47,423 nucleotides of DNA from Pseudaquabacterium terrae (GCF_013266755.1 NZ_JABRWJ010000021.1:1-47423), one strand, 5' to 3'. Counted from the stretch's first letter, positions 16,838 through 26,786 are shown. Notes: generated by a model from the sequence alone, not told the origin. Program-made: numbers and translations.

Positions 16838-17116
16838 CTACTCGGTCTTCTTGACTTCCCTCTCGAGCGCGCCCAGACCCCCGAGGACCTGGATCTGGCC
16901 TAGGACGTGATCAAGGCGCTGCGCAAGGCCATCTACGGGCAGCTGGCGGTGACGCCGTGGAGCCTTGGAAAGACAGGAGATGGCAGTGGCTCCACCCGGC
17001 GGGCGTTGATCGCGCTGGCGAGCGCTACGGGATACTTCGCAGTGTTCGAGATCGGCGGGCCTACCAGCGTGCTGGTGCTGGCTGTGCGGCGCCAGCTTGA
17101 GCCTGACTGTCACTGA
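16838..17116 (+). pseudogene. Broken RelE/ParE-family toxin
   Basis: After TYSVFLT the frame shifts into LDFPLERAQTPEDLDLA, meets a TAG stop (16901-16903), then continues in the same frame as DVIKALRKAIYGQLAVTPWS, ATGYFAVFEIGGPTSVLVLA and VRRQLEPDCH to a TGA. The pattern, ending VLAVRxQ(x)3-4H, is that of ParE-type toxins. There is at least one deletion or frameshift plus a nonsense codon. No cognate antitoxin is seen. Confidence 0.65.
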
Positions 17117-17193
17117 CGCAGCACGGCGGCTGGGAGCTTGGGCGACCGTCCGAATGCAGCAGACTTCAGACCCCACACGAGAGAACCTGGGCC

Positions 17194-19503
17194 GTGGACC
17201 AAGCAACGCACAACAAGATCGTTTCCTTCATCTGGGGGATCGCCGACGATGTCCTGCGTGACCTGTTTCGTCGCGGCAAGTACCCCGACGTCATCCTGCC
17301 GATGTGTGTGCTGCGGCGCATGGATGCCGTGCTGGAGCCGACCAAGCAGGCCGTACTCGACACCAAGCAGATGCTGGACGATGCGCGCATCACCGAGCAG
17401 CGCGCCGCGCTGGCTGGCGCAGCTGGACAGGCCTTCTACAACACCTCGCGCTTTACGCTGCGAGACCTGAAGTCGCGTGGCAACCACCAGCAGTTGCTCG
17501 CCGACTTTGAGGACTACCTCGACGGCTTTTCACCCAACGTCCAGGACATTCTCGAGAACTTCAAGTTCCGCAACCAGCTGCCCACGTTGTCAAAGGCCGA
17601 CGCGCTGGCCACGCTGATCAACAAGTTCCTCGATCCCGACATTGATCTCTCGCCGGCCGGCATCGACAACCACGCGATGGGCACGGTGTTCGAAGAGCTG
17701 GTGCGCAAGTTCAACGAGGACAACAACGAAGAGGCCGGCGAACACTGGACACCACGTGACGCCGTGCGGCTGATGGCGAATCTGGTGTTCCTGCCGGTCG
17801 AAGAGAAGCTCAAGTCCGGCACCTACCTGTTGTACGACGATGCCTGCGGCACCGGCGGCATGCTCACCGTGGCCGAGGAAACCCTCATAGCCATCGGCAA
17901 CAAGCGCGGCCTGGACATCAAGTGCGGCCTCTACGGTCAGGAGATCAACCCCGAGACCTACGCGATCTGTAAGGCCGACATGCTGATCAAAGGGGAAGGC
18001 GAGAACGCCGACCACATCGTCGGCGGCGCCGAGTGGTCCACGCTAGCGCACGACGCGTTCCCAGGCCAGGAATTCGACTTCATGGTCGCCAACCCGCCCT
18101 ACGGCAAGAGTTGGAAGAAAGACCTGGAGGCGATGGGCGGCAAGGACGGCATGCGCGACCCCCGCTTCAAGGTCATGCACGAAGGTGAGGAGCTGTCGCT
18201 CGTCACCCGCTCCAGCGATGGCCAGATGCTCTTCCTCGTCAACATGGCGTCGAAGATGAACCACAGCTCGGCCCTGGGCAGCCGCATCGCCGAGGTGCAC
18301 AACGGGTCGTCGTTGTTCACTGGCGACGCCGGCCAGGGCGAGAGCAACATCCGCCGCTGGCTGATCGAGAACGACTGGGTCGAGGCCCTTGTCGCGCTGC
18401 CGCTCAACCTCTTCTACAACACCGGCATCGCCACCTACGTTTGGGTGCTGAGCAACCGCAAGCCGGCGCACCGCAAAGGGCAGGTTCAGCTGATCGACGC
18501 TAGCCAGTGGTTCAAGCCGCTGCGCAAGAACCTGGGCAAGAAAAACTGCGAGCTGGGCCCGGACGACATCGAGCGCATCTGCCGCACCTTCCTCAATTTC
18601 AAGGAAACGCCCGAGTCGAAGATCTTCCCCAACGCAGCCTTCGGATACTGGAAGGTCACGGTCGAGCGCCCGCTTCGGCTGCACAGCCAACTGTCATTGA
18701 AGGCCATCGAGACACTGCGCTTTGCCTCGGGCGATGAAGACCTTCGGGCCGCGCTTTTCGAGGAGTTCGGCGACGCGCTCTTCAACGATTTCGACGCAGT
18801 AGCGGACGCGCTCGACAAGCGCCTGGCCGACTGGGGCAGCGACGACGAAGGCGGCGACGACGAAGAGGATGCCGACACCAAGAAGAAGGGCCTGCCCGAG
18901 AAGAAGCGCAAGAAGCTACTCGACGCCAAGACCTGGGAGCGCGACGGCCGCCTTGTCGACGTGGCCTCCGCGCTGCGCGCATCGCTGGGCGACACGCTGT
19001 TCGAGGACCACAACGTCTTTCGCGATCTTGTCGACGGCGCGCTTAAGAAGGGCGGCACCAAACTGCCGGCCGCTGAGCTGAAACTCATCCTGAAGGCCGT
19101 GAGCTGGCGCGTCGAGACGGCGCCGCCCGTGATCGCCAAGGTGCACAAGCCAGGCAAGACGGCGGCCGACCCTATGCTCGGCCTGTATGACGCCGTGGTC
19201 GCCGGCAAGGCCTGCGTGGTCGAGTACGAGCCCGACAGCGACCTGCGCGACACCGAACAGGTGCCGCTGATGGAAGACGGCGGCATCGAAGCCTTCGTCC
19301 GGCGCGAGGTGTTGCCCTACACACGCGATGCTTGGGTCAACAACGACGCCACCAAGATCGGCTACGAGGTCAGCTTCACCCGCCACTTCTACAAGCCGCA
19401 GCCACTGCGCACGTTGGCGCAGATCAGCGCCGACATCTTGGCTGTCGAGAAGGAAGCCGAGGGACTGCTGGACGGGCTCCTGATGACGGATCCGACTCCG
19501 TGA
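17194..19503 (+). CDS. hsdM: Type I restriction-modification DNA methyltransferase subunit
   Basis: A 769-aa N6-adenine methyltransferase (GTG start). The N-terminal HsdM helical domain runs to about residue 150. The SAM-binding motif I is DDACGTGGMLT (about residue 214) and the catalytic NPPYGKSW motif IV lies near residue 300. A long C-terminal extension has an acidic and Lys-rich linker (DDEGGDDEEDADTKKKG, about 550-575) and a tail beginning near SFTRHFYKPQPLRTLAQI. It methylates one strand of the recognition site as part of HsdM2S. First gene of a five-gene operon; its stop overlaps the next start by GTGA. Confidence 0.93.
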   Translation: MDQATHNKIVSFIWGIADDVLRDLFRRGKYPDVILPMCVLRRMDAVLEPTKQAVLDTKQMLDDARITEQRAALAGAAGQAFYNTSRFTLRDLKSRGNHQQLLADFEDYLDGFSPNVQDILENFKFRNQLPTLSKADALATLINKFLDPDIDLSPAGIDNHAMGTVFEELVRKFNEDNNEEAGEHWTPRDAVRLMANLVFLPVEEKLKSGTYLLYDDACGTGGMLTVAEETLIAIGNKRGLDIKCGLYGQEINPETYAICKADMLIKGEGENADHIVGGAEWSTLAHDAFPGQEFDFMVANPPYGKSWKKDLEAMGGKDGMRDPRFKVMHEGEELSLVTRSSDGQMLFLVNMASKMNHSSALGSRIAEVHNGSSLFTGDAGQGESNIRRWLIENDWVEALVALPLNLFYNTGIATYVWVLSNRKPAHRKGQVQLIDASQWFKPLRKNLGKKNCELGPDDIERICRTFLNFKETPESKIFPNAAFGYWKVTVERPLRLHSQLSLKAIETLRFASGDEDLRAALFEEFGDALFNDFDAVADALDKRLADWGSDDEGGDDEEDADTKKKGLPEKKRKKLLDAKTWERDGRLVDVASALRASLGDTLFEDHNVFRDLVDGALKKGGTKLPAAELKLILKAVSWRVETAPPVIAKVHKPGKTAADPMLGLYDAVVAGKACVVEYEPDSDLRDTEQVPLMEDGGIEAFVRREVLPYTRDAWVNNDATKIGYEVSFTRHFYKPQPLRTLAQISADILAVEKEAEGLLDGLLMTDPTP

Positions 19504-20651
19504 AGAGGGACAAGCTCGCCATCAGCAAGCCAGGCGGGGCCGTGGCGCACAAGAGGCGCCAACGTACGTCGACGGCGGCAGCGGCGCCCGTGCTGGCAAC
19601 AGACCTTACCGCCATCGATGAATCGGCCTTGCTCGCCGACTTGCGCGCCCTCATTGGGTCCGCACGGCAGCGCATCGCGACCGCAGCCTTCGCCACCCAG
19701 ACCCTGCTGTGCTGGCACCTGGGGCGGCGGCTCTTGAGCGAGAACCTGCAAGGCGCGCGCGCTGAATACGGCAAGCAGATTCTCGTGACGGTGTCACGAG
19801 ATTTGGCGGCGGAGTACGGCCGCGGTTTCAGCTACGCCGAACTGGCCCGCATGGTGCAGTTCGCCCAGGCGTTCCCCGACGAAGCGATTGTCGTGACGCT
19901 GTCACAACAATTGAGCTGGTCGCACTTTCATGCGCTGCTGCCGATCAAGGACCCGCTGGCACGCGACTTCTATGCAGAGATGTGCCGCATCGAGCGCTGG
20001 AACGTGCGCACCCTGCGCCAGAAGATCAGCGGCCTGCTGTTCGAGCGCACGGCACTGTCGAAGAAGCCGCCGGCCACGGTGGCCACCGAGATCGCCAGGC
20101 TGCGCGATGGGCAGATGAGCCCTGACCTGGTGTTCCGTGACCCCTACCTGCTCGACCTGCTGGGCCTGAAGGGCGCCTACAGCGAGCGCGACCTGGAAAG
20201 CGCCATCCTGCGAGAACTCGAAGGCGTGCTTCTTGAGCTGGGCGCCGGCTTCACCTTCGTGGCACGCCAAAAGCGCATGAGCGTCGGCAAGGACGACTTC
20301 CACCTCGACCTGCTGTTTTTCCACCGCCACCTGCGCTGCTTGGTCGCCGTCGAGCTGAAACTGGAGTCGTTCCAGCCCGCGCACGTCGGCCAGATGGAGT
20401 TCTACCTGCGCTGGCTGGACAAGCATGAACGCGCGCCAGGCGAAGCGGCACCCATTGGCCTGATCTTGTGCGCATCGGCCGACGCCGAGCAGGTGGAGTT
20501 GCTGCAGCTCGACGCCAAGTCGATCCGCGTCAGCGAATACCTCACCGACCTGCCGCCGCTGCCGCTGTTGCGCGAGCGCCTGCACCACGCCATCGAGCAT
20601 GCGCGCGAAAGCGCGGCCCGCCGACTGTTCACCGACGAGGACCAATCATGA
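19500..20651 (+). CDS. DUF1016 / YhcG-like PD-(D/E)xK nuclease
   Basis: A 383-aa protein starting at GTG 19500, overlapping the hsdM stop. The N-terminal helical DUF1016_N region includes TLLCWHLGRRLLSENLQG and RGFSYAELARMVQFAQAF. The C-terminal PD-(D/E)xK nuclease fold has DLDLLFFHRHL-like residues (DFHLDLLFFHRHLRC) and the VAVELK catalytic segment. Such proteins are common companions of type I systems and are thought to be nucleases. Whether it takes part in restriction here is unknown. The longer frame from 19332 is rejected since it would overlap hsdM by 170 bp. Confidence 0.85.
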   Translation: MKRDKLAISKPGGAVAHKRRQRTSTAAAAPVLATDLTAIDESALLADLRALIGSARQRIATAAFATQTLLCWHLGRRLLSENLQGARAEYGKQILVTVSRDLAAEYGRGFSYAELARMVQFAQAFPDEAIVVTLSQQLSWSHFHALLPIKDPLARDFYAEMCRIERWNVRTLRQKISGLLFERTALSKKPPATVATEIARLRDGQMSPDLVFRDPYLLDLLGLKGAYSERDLESAILRELEGVLLELGAGFTFVARQKRMSVGKDDFHLDLLFFHRHLRCLVAVELKLESFQPAHVGQMEFYLRWLDKHERAPGEAAPIGLILCASADAEQVELLQLDAKSIRVSEYLTDLPPLPLLRERLHHAIEHARESAARRLFTDEDQS

Positions 20652-20956
20652 GCGATGGCGACGCAATCGCCGGCGGGCTGGATGCCCTGGTCGGGCAACT
20701 GCAGCGGCTGCAGCTACAGGCCGCAGAGCAATACCAGCCGGTGGTGGATGCGCTTGTGCGCGCCGGCAGCCGTGACGTGCAGCAGATCGAGCACACGCTT
20801 GATGGCCTGCTCGACTTTTGTGGTCACGAGCCGGTGCTGGAGATGTACAGGCGCTTGTGCCGCCACTACTGGGACATCGATCCGACAGCGACGGCCGACT
20901 ACGTCAAGGCCTATCGCGAACGCTGGGATAGCGAGGAAGACGGAGGACAAGCGTGA
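20648..20956 (+). CDS. Small helical protein of the restriction operon
   Basis: A 102-aa protein starting at ATG 20648 (ATGA overlap with the nuclease stop) and ending in GTGA overlap with hsdS. It is acidic and largely helical: LDALVGQLQRLQLQAAEQYQ, then VQQIEHTLDGLLDFCGHE and DYVKAYRERWDSEEDGG. No family or catalytic motif is recognised. The overlaps at both ends imply coupled synthesis with the restriction subunits, so a role in complex assembly or control is plausible. Confidence 0.7.
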   Translation: MSDGDAIAGGLDALVGQLQRLQLQAAEQYQPVVDALVRAGSRDVQQIEHTLDGLLDFCGHEPVLEMYRRLCRHYWDIDPTATADYVKAYRERWDSEEDGGQA

Positions 20957-22311
20957 TCGCCGGGCTCAAGCCCTATGCCGAGTACAGTGACTCGTGTTCG
21001 CCGTGGCTTGGGCAAGTGCCGGCCCATTGGCGCACGGTTCGCAATGGCAGCCTGTTTGGCCAACGCAGCCAGACGGGTTTTGCTCAACTGCCGATCCTGG
21101 AGGTGTCACTGAAGACGGGCGTGCAAGTGCGCGCGTTCGGCAGCGCCAAGCGCAAGCAGGTCATGGCGGACCTCGCAAAGTACAAGCGTGCGGCGAAAGG
21201 CGACTTGGTCTACAACACGATGCGCATGTGGCAGGGCGCCCTGGGTGTATGCCCGGTCGATGGCTTGGTTAGCCCGGCGTATGTGGTGGCGCGGCCGTAC
21301 GCGGGTGTCGAGCCGCAGTACTTCGCAGCGCTGTTTCGCACCGGCGATTACATGGCAGAAATCGACGCCGCGTCGCGCGGCATCGTAAAGGACCGAAACC
21401 GCCTCTACTGGGACCAGTTCAAGCAGATGCAATCGCCTTGCCCGCCGCCGGGAGAGCAGGTGGCCATCGTGCGATTTCTGGATTGGGCGAGCGGCCGGCT
21501 GGAGCGGGCGATCCGGGCAAAGCGCAAAGTGATCGCGCTGCTGACCGAGCAGAAGAAGGGGATCATCAAGCAGGCCGTCACGCTGGGCCTCGATGAAAAT
21601 GTTGAACTCAAGTCAACGGGCATACCTTGGCTCGGAGACATTCCGAAGCACTGGGAAGTCTCAAGGGTCAAGAGTGAGTTCCGCTGCCTCAACACAATGC
21701 GCGCGCCACTCAATTCAGTAGAGCGAGGGCGGATGAGGTCGCGAACCTATGACTACTATGGCGCGTCCGGAGCAATCGACAAAGTTGACGATTTTTTGTT
21801 CGACGATGAACTACTACTGATCGCAGAAGATGGCGCCAATCTGGTGCTTCGCAATCTACCGCTGGCGATCATCGCCAGCGGAAAATTTTGGGTCAACAAT
21901 CATGCTCACATCCTCAAGCCGCGACGCGGCAGCATTCGCTACTTGGCGCATTTGCTTGAGACTTTGAACTTCTGCCCTTGGATCACCGGAGCAGCGCAGC
22001 CAAAACTCACGCAGGATCGGCTACTAGCAATATCGATTGCGGTGCCACCGGGCGAAGAACAAATGGCGATAACGGCCGCTGCGGAGTTGCGCTGTCAGCC
22101 GCTCAATGATGCGCTCGCACGACTCGCACGCGAAGTCGAGTTGTTGCGTGAATACCGTACCCGCATCGTCGCCGACGTGGTGACCGGCAAGCTTGACGTG
22201 CGCGAAGCCGCAGCGACTCTGCCCGAGGCCGTAACAGCTGGCATCGAGGCCGAGCCTACTGACGAAGCTGACGACTCCGAACTCATCGACGAAGAGGCCA
22301 CTGAAGCATGA
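20953..22311 (+). CDS. hsdS: Type I restriction-modification specificity subunit
   Basis: A 452-aa HsdS with two target-recognition domains, each opened by a family signature: WLGQVPAHWRTVRNG near residue 17 and GIPWLGDIPKHWEVSRV near residue 220. The central and C-terminal conserved helices (GEQVAIVRFLDWASGRLERA, then LLTEQKKGIIKQAV; later LLREYRTRIVADVVTGKLDV) set the spacing between half sites. The second recognition domain (about 21650-22080) is visibly less GC-rich than the rest of the operon, consistent with domain swapping. The acidic tail runs to the ATGA overlap with hsdR. Confidence 0.93.
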   Translation: MIAGLKPYAEYSDSCSPWLGQVPAHWRTVRNGSLFGQRSQTGFAQLPILEVSLKTGVQVRAFGSAKRKQVMADLAKYKRAAKGDLVYNTMRMWQGALGVCPVDGLVSPAYVVARPYAGVEPQYFAALFRTGDYMAEIDAASRGIVKDRNRLYWDQFKQMQSPCPPPGEQVAIVRFLDWASGRLERAIRAKRKVIALLTEQKKGIIKQAVTLGLDENVELKSTGIPWLGDIPKHWEVSRVKSEFRCLNTMRAPLNSVERGRMRSRTYDYYGASGAIDKVDDFLFDDELLLIAEDGANLVLRNLPLAIIASGKFWVNNHAHILKPRRGSIRYLAHLLETLNFCPWITGAAQPKLTQDRLLAISIAVPPGEEQMAITAAAELRCQPLNDALARLAREVELLREYRTRIVADVVTGKLDVREAAATLPEAVTAGIEAEPTDEADDSELIDEEATEA

Positions 22312-25300
22312 ACACTGACATCAGCGAGAAGGGACTCGAATCGCTGATCGTCCGGCACATGACTGGCGCCGATGGTCTTGCTGTCTTGGCCAACTCGGCG
22401 GCCAACACCGTGGCCGAGCCGCCCGCACCCTCCGGCGGCACCGGCTACTTCGCCGGCAGCCCCAAGGATTTCGACCGTGCCCACGCGCTGGACGTGGCCC
22501 AGCTCTTCGCCTTTCTGCGCGCCACGCAGCCAGAGGCCTTCAAGAAGCTGGGCATGGCCGATGCCAACGACGCCAAGGACATCAACCGCCTGAAGTTCCT
22601 GACCCGGCTGTCGGCCGAACTGGGCAAGCGCGGTGCCATCGATGTGCTGCGCAAAGGCATCGATCACCACCCGGCCGGCCACTTCGATCTGTTCTACGGC
22701 ACGCCGTCCGAAGGCAATGCCAAGGCGGCCGCGCTGCATGCGCAAAACCGCTTCTCCATCACGCGCCAGCTGGCCTACAGCATGGACGAGACACGCCGGG
22801 CCCTGGACTTGGGCTTGTTCATCAACGGCCTGCCCATCGCCACATTCGAGCTGAAGAACAGCCTCACCAAGCAGACCGTTGAAGACGCGGTGGAGCAGTA
22901 CCGGCGCGACCGCAACCCCCGCGAGCGGCTGTTCGAGTTCGGCCGCTGCGTCGTGCACTTTGCTGTGGACGATGCCGAGGTGCGCATGTGCACCGAGCTG
23001 AAAGGCAAGGCCTCGTGGTTCTTGCCCTTCAACAAGGGCCATGAAGACGGCGCCGGCAACCCGCCCAACCCGAACGGCCTGAAGACCGACTACCTCTGGA
23101 GGGAGATGCTCACGCCGGCCGGCCTAACCGACATCCTGGAGAACTACGCCCAGATTGTCGAGGTCAAGCACCCCAAGACCGGGAAGAAGAAGCGCACCCA
23201 GGTCTTCCCACGCTACCACCAGCTCGGCGTGGTGCGGCAGGCGCTGGCCGATGTGCGCGTGCACGGCGTGGGCCGGCGCTACTTGATCCAGCACTCGGCC
23301 GGCAGCGGCAAGTCGAACTCCATCGCCTGGCTGGCTCACCAACTCATCGGCGTGAAGACCGGTGGTGAAGAGGTCTTCGACTCGGTCATCGTCATCACGG
23401 ACCGGCGCATCCTGGACGACCAGATCCAGAAGACGATCAAGCAGTTCATGCAGGTGGGCGCGACAGTGGGCCACGCCGAACGCTCCGGCGACTTGCGGCG
23501 CTTCATCGAGCAGGGAAAGAAGATCATCGTCACCACGGTGCAGAAGTTTCCGTGGGTGCTGGACGAGATCAGCGCCGTCGGCGACAAGCACTTCGCCATC
23601 GTCATCGACGAGGCGCATTCAGGGCAGGGCGGAAAGACGTCGGCGGCGATGGGCAAGGCGCTGGGGGAGGGCGTTGACACCGAAGCCGCCGGCGACGACG
23701 AGGAATGCGACGCTGAAGACGTGGTGAATGCAGCGCTGGAAGTGCGCATGGCCGCGCGCAAGATGTTGATGAACGCCAGCTACTTCGCCTTCACCGCCAC
23801 GCCGAAAAACAAGACGCTGGAGATGTTCGGCGAGCCGCTGCCGGCCGACGCCGAAGGCAAGGTCAAGCATCGACCCTTCCACAACTACAGCATGAAGCAG
23901 GCGGTGCAGGAGCGCTTCATCCTGGACGTGCTGGAACACTACGTGCCGGTCGACAGCTACTACAAGCTGATCAAGAAGATCGAGGACGACCCGGAGTTCG
24001 ACACCAAGAAGGCGAAGAAAAAGCTGCGCCGGTACGTGGAAAGCCACGACCACGCGATCCGCCTGAAGTCCGAGATCATGGTGGACCACTTCCACGAGCA
24101 GGTGCTGGCGGCCGGCAAGATTGGTGGGCAGGCGAGGGCGATGGTCGTGACCAGCGGCATCGAGCGCGCCATCCAGTACTTCCACGCGATGAAGGCCTAC
24201 CTGGTGGAGCGCAAGAGCCCGTACCGGGCCACCGTTGCGTTCTCGGGCGAGCACGAGTACGACGGCGTCAAGGTCAGCGAGGCGTCGCTCAATGGCTTCC
24301 CAAGCAAAGACATCGCCGACAAGATTCAGGACGATCCTTACCGCTTCTTGATCTGCGCTGACAAGTTCCAGACCGGCTATGACGAGCCGCTGTTGCACAC
24401 GATGTACGTGGACAAGGCGCTGTCCGGCGTGAAGGCCGTCCAGACGCTGTCGCGCTTGAATCGGGCGCATCCGCAGAAGCATGACTGCTTCGTGCTGGAC
24501 TTCCAGAACAACAGCGAGACCATTACGCTCGCCTTTCAGGACTACTACCGCGCCACGCTGCTGGCTGAGGAAACCGACCCGAACAAGCTGCACGACTTGA
24601 AGGCTGCGCTGGACGGTGCGCAGGTGTACTCGCCCGACCAAGTGCAAGAGTTCGCTGCCCTTTTCCTGGCCGGCGCCGAGCGCGACCAGCTTGACCCAAT
24701 CCTGGACTCGTGTGTGGCGGCGTACAAGGGCGCACTCGATGAAGACCAGCAAGTGGATTTCAAGGGCAAGGCCAAGGTGTTCTGCCGGACCTACGACTTC
24801 CTGGCCTCGGTGATGCCCGGTACCAACGTCGAATGGGAGAAGCTGTCGATCCTGCTGAACTTGTTGGTTTCCAAGCTGCCGGCGCCGAAGGAAGAAGACT
24901 TGGCCAAGGGCATCCTCGAAGCCATCGACATGGACAGCTACCGTGTCGAAAAGAAGGCACAGATGAAGATCGCTTTGGCCGATGCTGATGCCGAGATCGC
25001 GCCGGTGCCCACTGAAGGCGGCGGGCGGAAGCCCGAGCCTGAGTTGGACCGGTTGAGCAACATCCTCAAGACCTTCAACGACAACTTCGGCACGCTGTTC
25101 GCCGACACTGACCGCGTGGCCAAGCGCATCAGGGACGACATCGCGCCGAAGGTGGCTGCCGACAAGGCCTTCCAGAACGCCAGGGACAACACGCCCCACA
25201 CCGCGCGCATGGCCCACGACCAGGCGCTGGGCAAGGTGATGCAGATCCTGTTGAAGGACGACACGCAGGTCTACAAGCAGTTCGTCGAGAACGAATCGTT

Positions 25301-25379
25301 CAGGCGGTTTGTCGGGGACATGGTGTACCAATTGACGAACCAAGGGCCATCGCAGCCTGGGAGTTCTCCAGCGGTCTGA
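22308..25379 (+). CDS. hsdR: Type I restriction enzyme, motor/nuclease subunit
   Basis: A 1023-aa HsdR. The N-terminal PD-(D/E)xK nuclease shows LFINGLPIATFELKNSLT (about residues 170-188). The SF2 helicase motor follows: Walker A in HSAGSGKSNSI (about 330), DEAH box in VIDEAHSGQGG (about 432), motif III-like FTATPKNKTLEM, and motif VI-like QTLSRLNRAHPQK. The C-terminal helical region binds the methyltransferase core. It translocates DNA and cleaves unmodified targets. All key residues look intact, so with hsdM and hsdS the system should be functional. It ends the operon; no clear terminator follows. Confidence 0.94.
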   Translation: MNTDISEKGLESLIVRHMTGADGLAVLANSAANTVAEPPAPSGGTGYFAGSPKDFDRAHALDVAQLFAFLRATQPEAFKKLGMADANDAKDINRLKFLTRLSAELGKRGAIDVLRKGIDHHPAGHFDLFYGTPSEGNAKAAALHAQNRFSITRQLAYSMDETRRALDLGLFINGLPIATFELKNSLTKQTVEDAVEQYRRDRNPRERLFEFGRCVVHFAVDDAEVRMCTELKGKASWFLPFNKGHEDGAGNPPNPNGLKTDYLWREMLTPAGLTDILENYAQIVEVKHPKTGKKKRTQVFPRYHQLGVVRQALADVRVHGVGRRYLIQHSAGSGKSNSIAWLAHQLIGVKTGGEEVFDSVIVITDRRILDDQIQKTIKQFMQVGATVGHAERSGDLRRFIEQGKKIIVTTVQKFPWVLDEISAVGDKHFAIVIDEAHSGQGGKTSAAMGKALGEGVDTEAAGDDEECDAEDVVNAALEVRMAARKMLMNASYFAFTATPKNKTLEMFGEPLPADAEGKVKHRPFHNYSMKQAVQERFILDVLEHYVPVDSYYKLIKKIEDDPEFDTKKAKKKLRRYVESHDHAIRLKSEIMVDHFHEQVLAAGKIGGQARAMVVTSGIERAIQYFHAMKAYLVERKSPYRATVAFSGEHEYDGVKVSEASLNGFPSKDIADKIQDDPYRFLICADKFQTGYDEPLLHTMYVDKALSGVKAVQTLSRLNRAHPQKHDCFVLDFQNNSETITLAFQDYYRATLLAEETDPNKLHDLKAALDGAQVYSPDQVQEFAALFLAGAERDQLDPILDSCVAAYKGALDEDQQVDFKGKAKVFCRTYDFLASVMPGTNVEWEKLSILLNLLVSKLPAPKEEDLAKGILEAIDMDSYRVEKKAQMKIALADADAEIAPVPTEGGGRKPEPELDRLSNILKTFNDNFGTLFADTDRVAKRIRDDIAPKVAADKAFQNARDNTPHTARMAHDQALGKVMQILLKDDTQVYKQFVENESFRRFVGDMVYQLTNQGPSQPGSSPAV

Positions 25380-25410
25380 TGTCGTAGCGGGTCCCCTATC
25401 GGTCAGTTCG

Positions 25411-25605
25411 GCGTCGCACGCGAGCCACGCCATCGCCACGGGCATGGTTGCATGGGTCCACCTCGACATGGTGGACGCCATCGTGCTCAATCGCGGCGCT
25501 CAACTCAACAGGGTACTGAGGCCAACTGAGGCCACGCTTACGGCGTACGACCCGGTCAGCTTCATGAAGAAGCCAGCGCCGGTAAGGGCTCCACCGAAGA
25601 AGTGA
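25411..25605 (+). pseudogene. Chimeric recombinase fragment
   Basis: The frame begins SHASHAIATGM, the active-site segment of a tyrosine recombinase, then continues VAWVHLDMVDAIVLNRGAQ and ends with FMKKPAPVRAPPKK and a stop. The 30 bp at 25417-25446 recur with one mismatch at 26687-26716 in the next recombinase remnant. The C-terminal part is not recombinase-like and its origin is unknown. It lies 32 bp after hsdR. The 260 bp up to the next remnant hold nothing recognisable. Confidence 0.5.
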
Positions 25606-25867
25606 GTGGGCCTGGAGCAGGCGCTATGGCGCTATCTAGAGGCAGTCGCATGCGCACTCAAAAGCGGGTCCAATTCAGCATCGTCCCCCCGTTGTCAGCG
25701 GCCACGCCCAATGGATCTCTACTGCTTTTGCCCAGCCGGCTCCGCCGCGTGGAGCATGGCGCGCGCCGTCAGTGCCATATCGAGCGACTGAATTGCCCCG
25801 CTTCGGGCGCCGGCACCCTCTACGAGCATGCGAGCAATGGCACCATAGGCTGTCGACTCAGCGGCCG

Positions 25868-26786
25868 TTCGAGGGGCCCCTGAAACCCTCGGCGCAGCGC
25901 CAGGCGGTGTCGATCCTGGCCAACTTGTACGCCTTCCTGGTCGAGCAGAACTACTTGATGGGCAACCCGTGGCGGGCGGTGACGCCGCCGCGCGTGGCCG
26001 GGCCCAGCATCGACGTCGGGCGCAGCCTCACGCAGGCGCAGTGGCAGTTTGCGGAAGAGCTGGCGGCCGAGGATGCGGCTGACGCGCTGGATGACGCGTC
26101 ACAGCTCGCGGGGGAGGGCGGGGCGCTGGGGCCGCAAGCGCTGCTGGCGCTGCGGCTGCAGTTCACGCTGGAGCTGCTGTACGCGACCGGGCTGCGGCGC
26201 GAGGAGGCGGTGGCGGCCAGGGTCGATGACCTGCGGTACGTGAGGTTTCCGGTGGCCGAGGGTGAGCCGGTCCAGGGGTGGGTGTTGCACGTGCTGGGAA
26301 AGGGCCAGAAGCTGCGGGAGGTGCCGGTGCCGGTGCCGGTGCCGGACCCGGTGGTCGAGCGGCTGAAAGCGTACCTGGCGGCCCGCGGGCTGCATCCGGA
26401 GCCGGACGACGTGGGCAACCGGGGAGCGTACCTGCTGGGCAGGCACGAGGACCTGGTGGGTTAGGCTGGTGGGCAGGTGGCCGAGCGCGCCGTCGGCTTG
26501 AGCGTCGCGGTGCGGCAGGCGCGGCCGGCGGACCCGCGGGACCCGCGGGAAGGGATCGGCGCCGAGGCGCTGTACGCGCACCTGAAGCGGTTCTTCGAGC
26601 GCTGCGCGAGGAAGCTGCGGCGGTCCGACGATGTGCAAGGTGCGGAGCGGTTCGCGAAGGCCAGCACCCCCTGGCTGCGGCACACCCACGCGAGCCATGC
26701 CATCGCCACGGGCATGCCGCTGGAGATCGCGCATGCAGCGGCAGCTCGAGGCGCTGAAGCACTGTGCCACCGCGGGCCGGCGCTGA
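25868..26786 (+). pseudogene. Inactivated tyrosine recombinase
   Basis: The frame runs LKPSAQRQAVSILANLYAFL, LLYATGLRREEAVAARVDDL (catalytic Arg), LGKGQKLREVPVPVPVP and YLLGRHEDLVG, then a TAG at 26462-26464. It resumes in the same frame with ALYAHLKRFFERCARKLRRS and TPWLRHTHASHAIATGMPL. The segment with the catalytic Tyr is deleted; only a short tail, MQRQLEALKHCATAGRR, follows in another frame. The N-terminus is also missing. It is related to the intact 8095-10023 enzyme. A GTGCCG hexamer is repeated four times near 26322-26345. Confidence 0.75.

Noticed and set aside
26316-26348. GTGCCG hexamer repeat as a functional element
   Set aside because: It is a short microsatellite inside a dead recombinase gene, encoding Val-Pro repeats in a loop.
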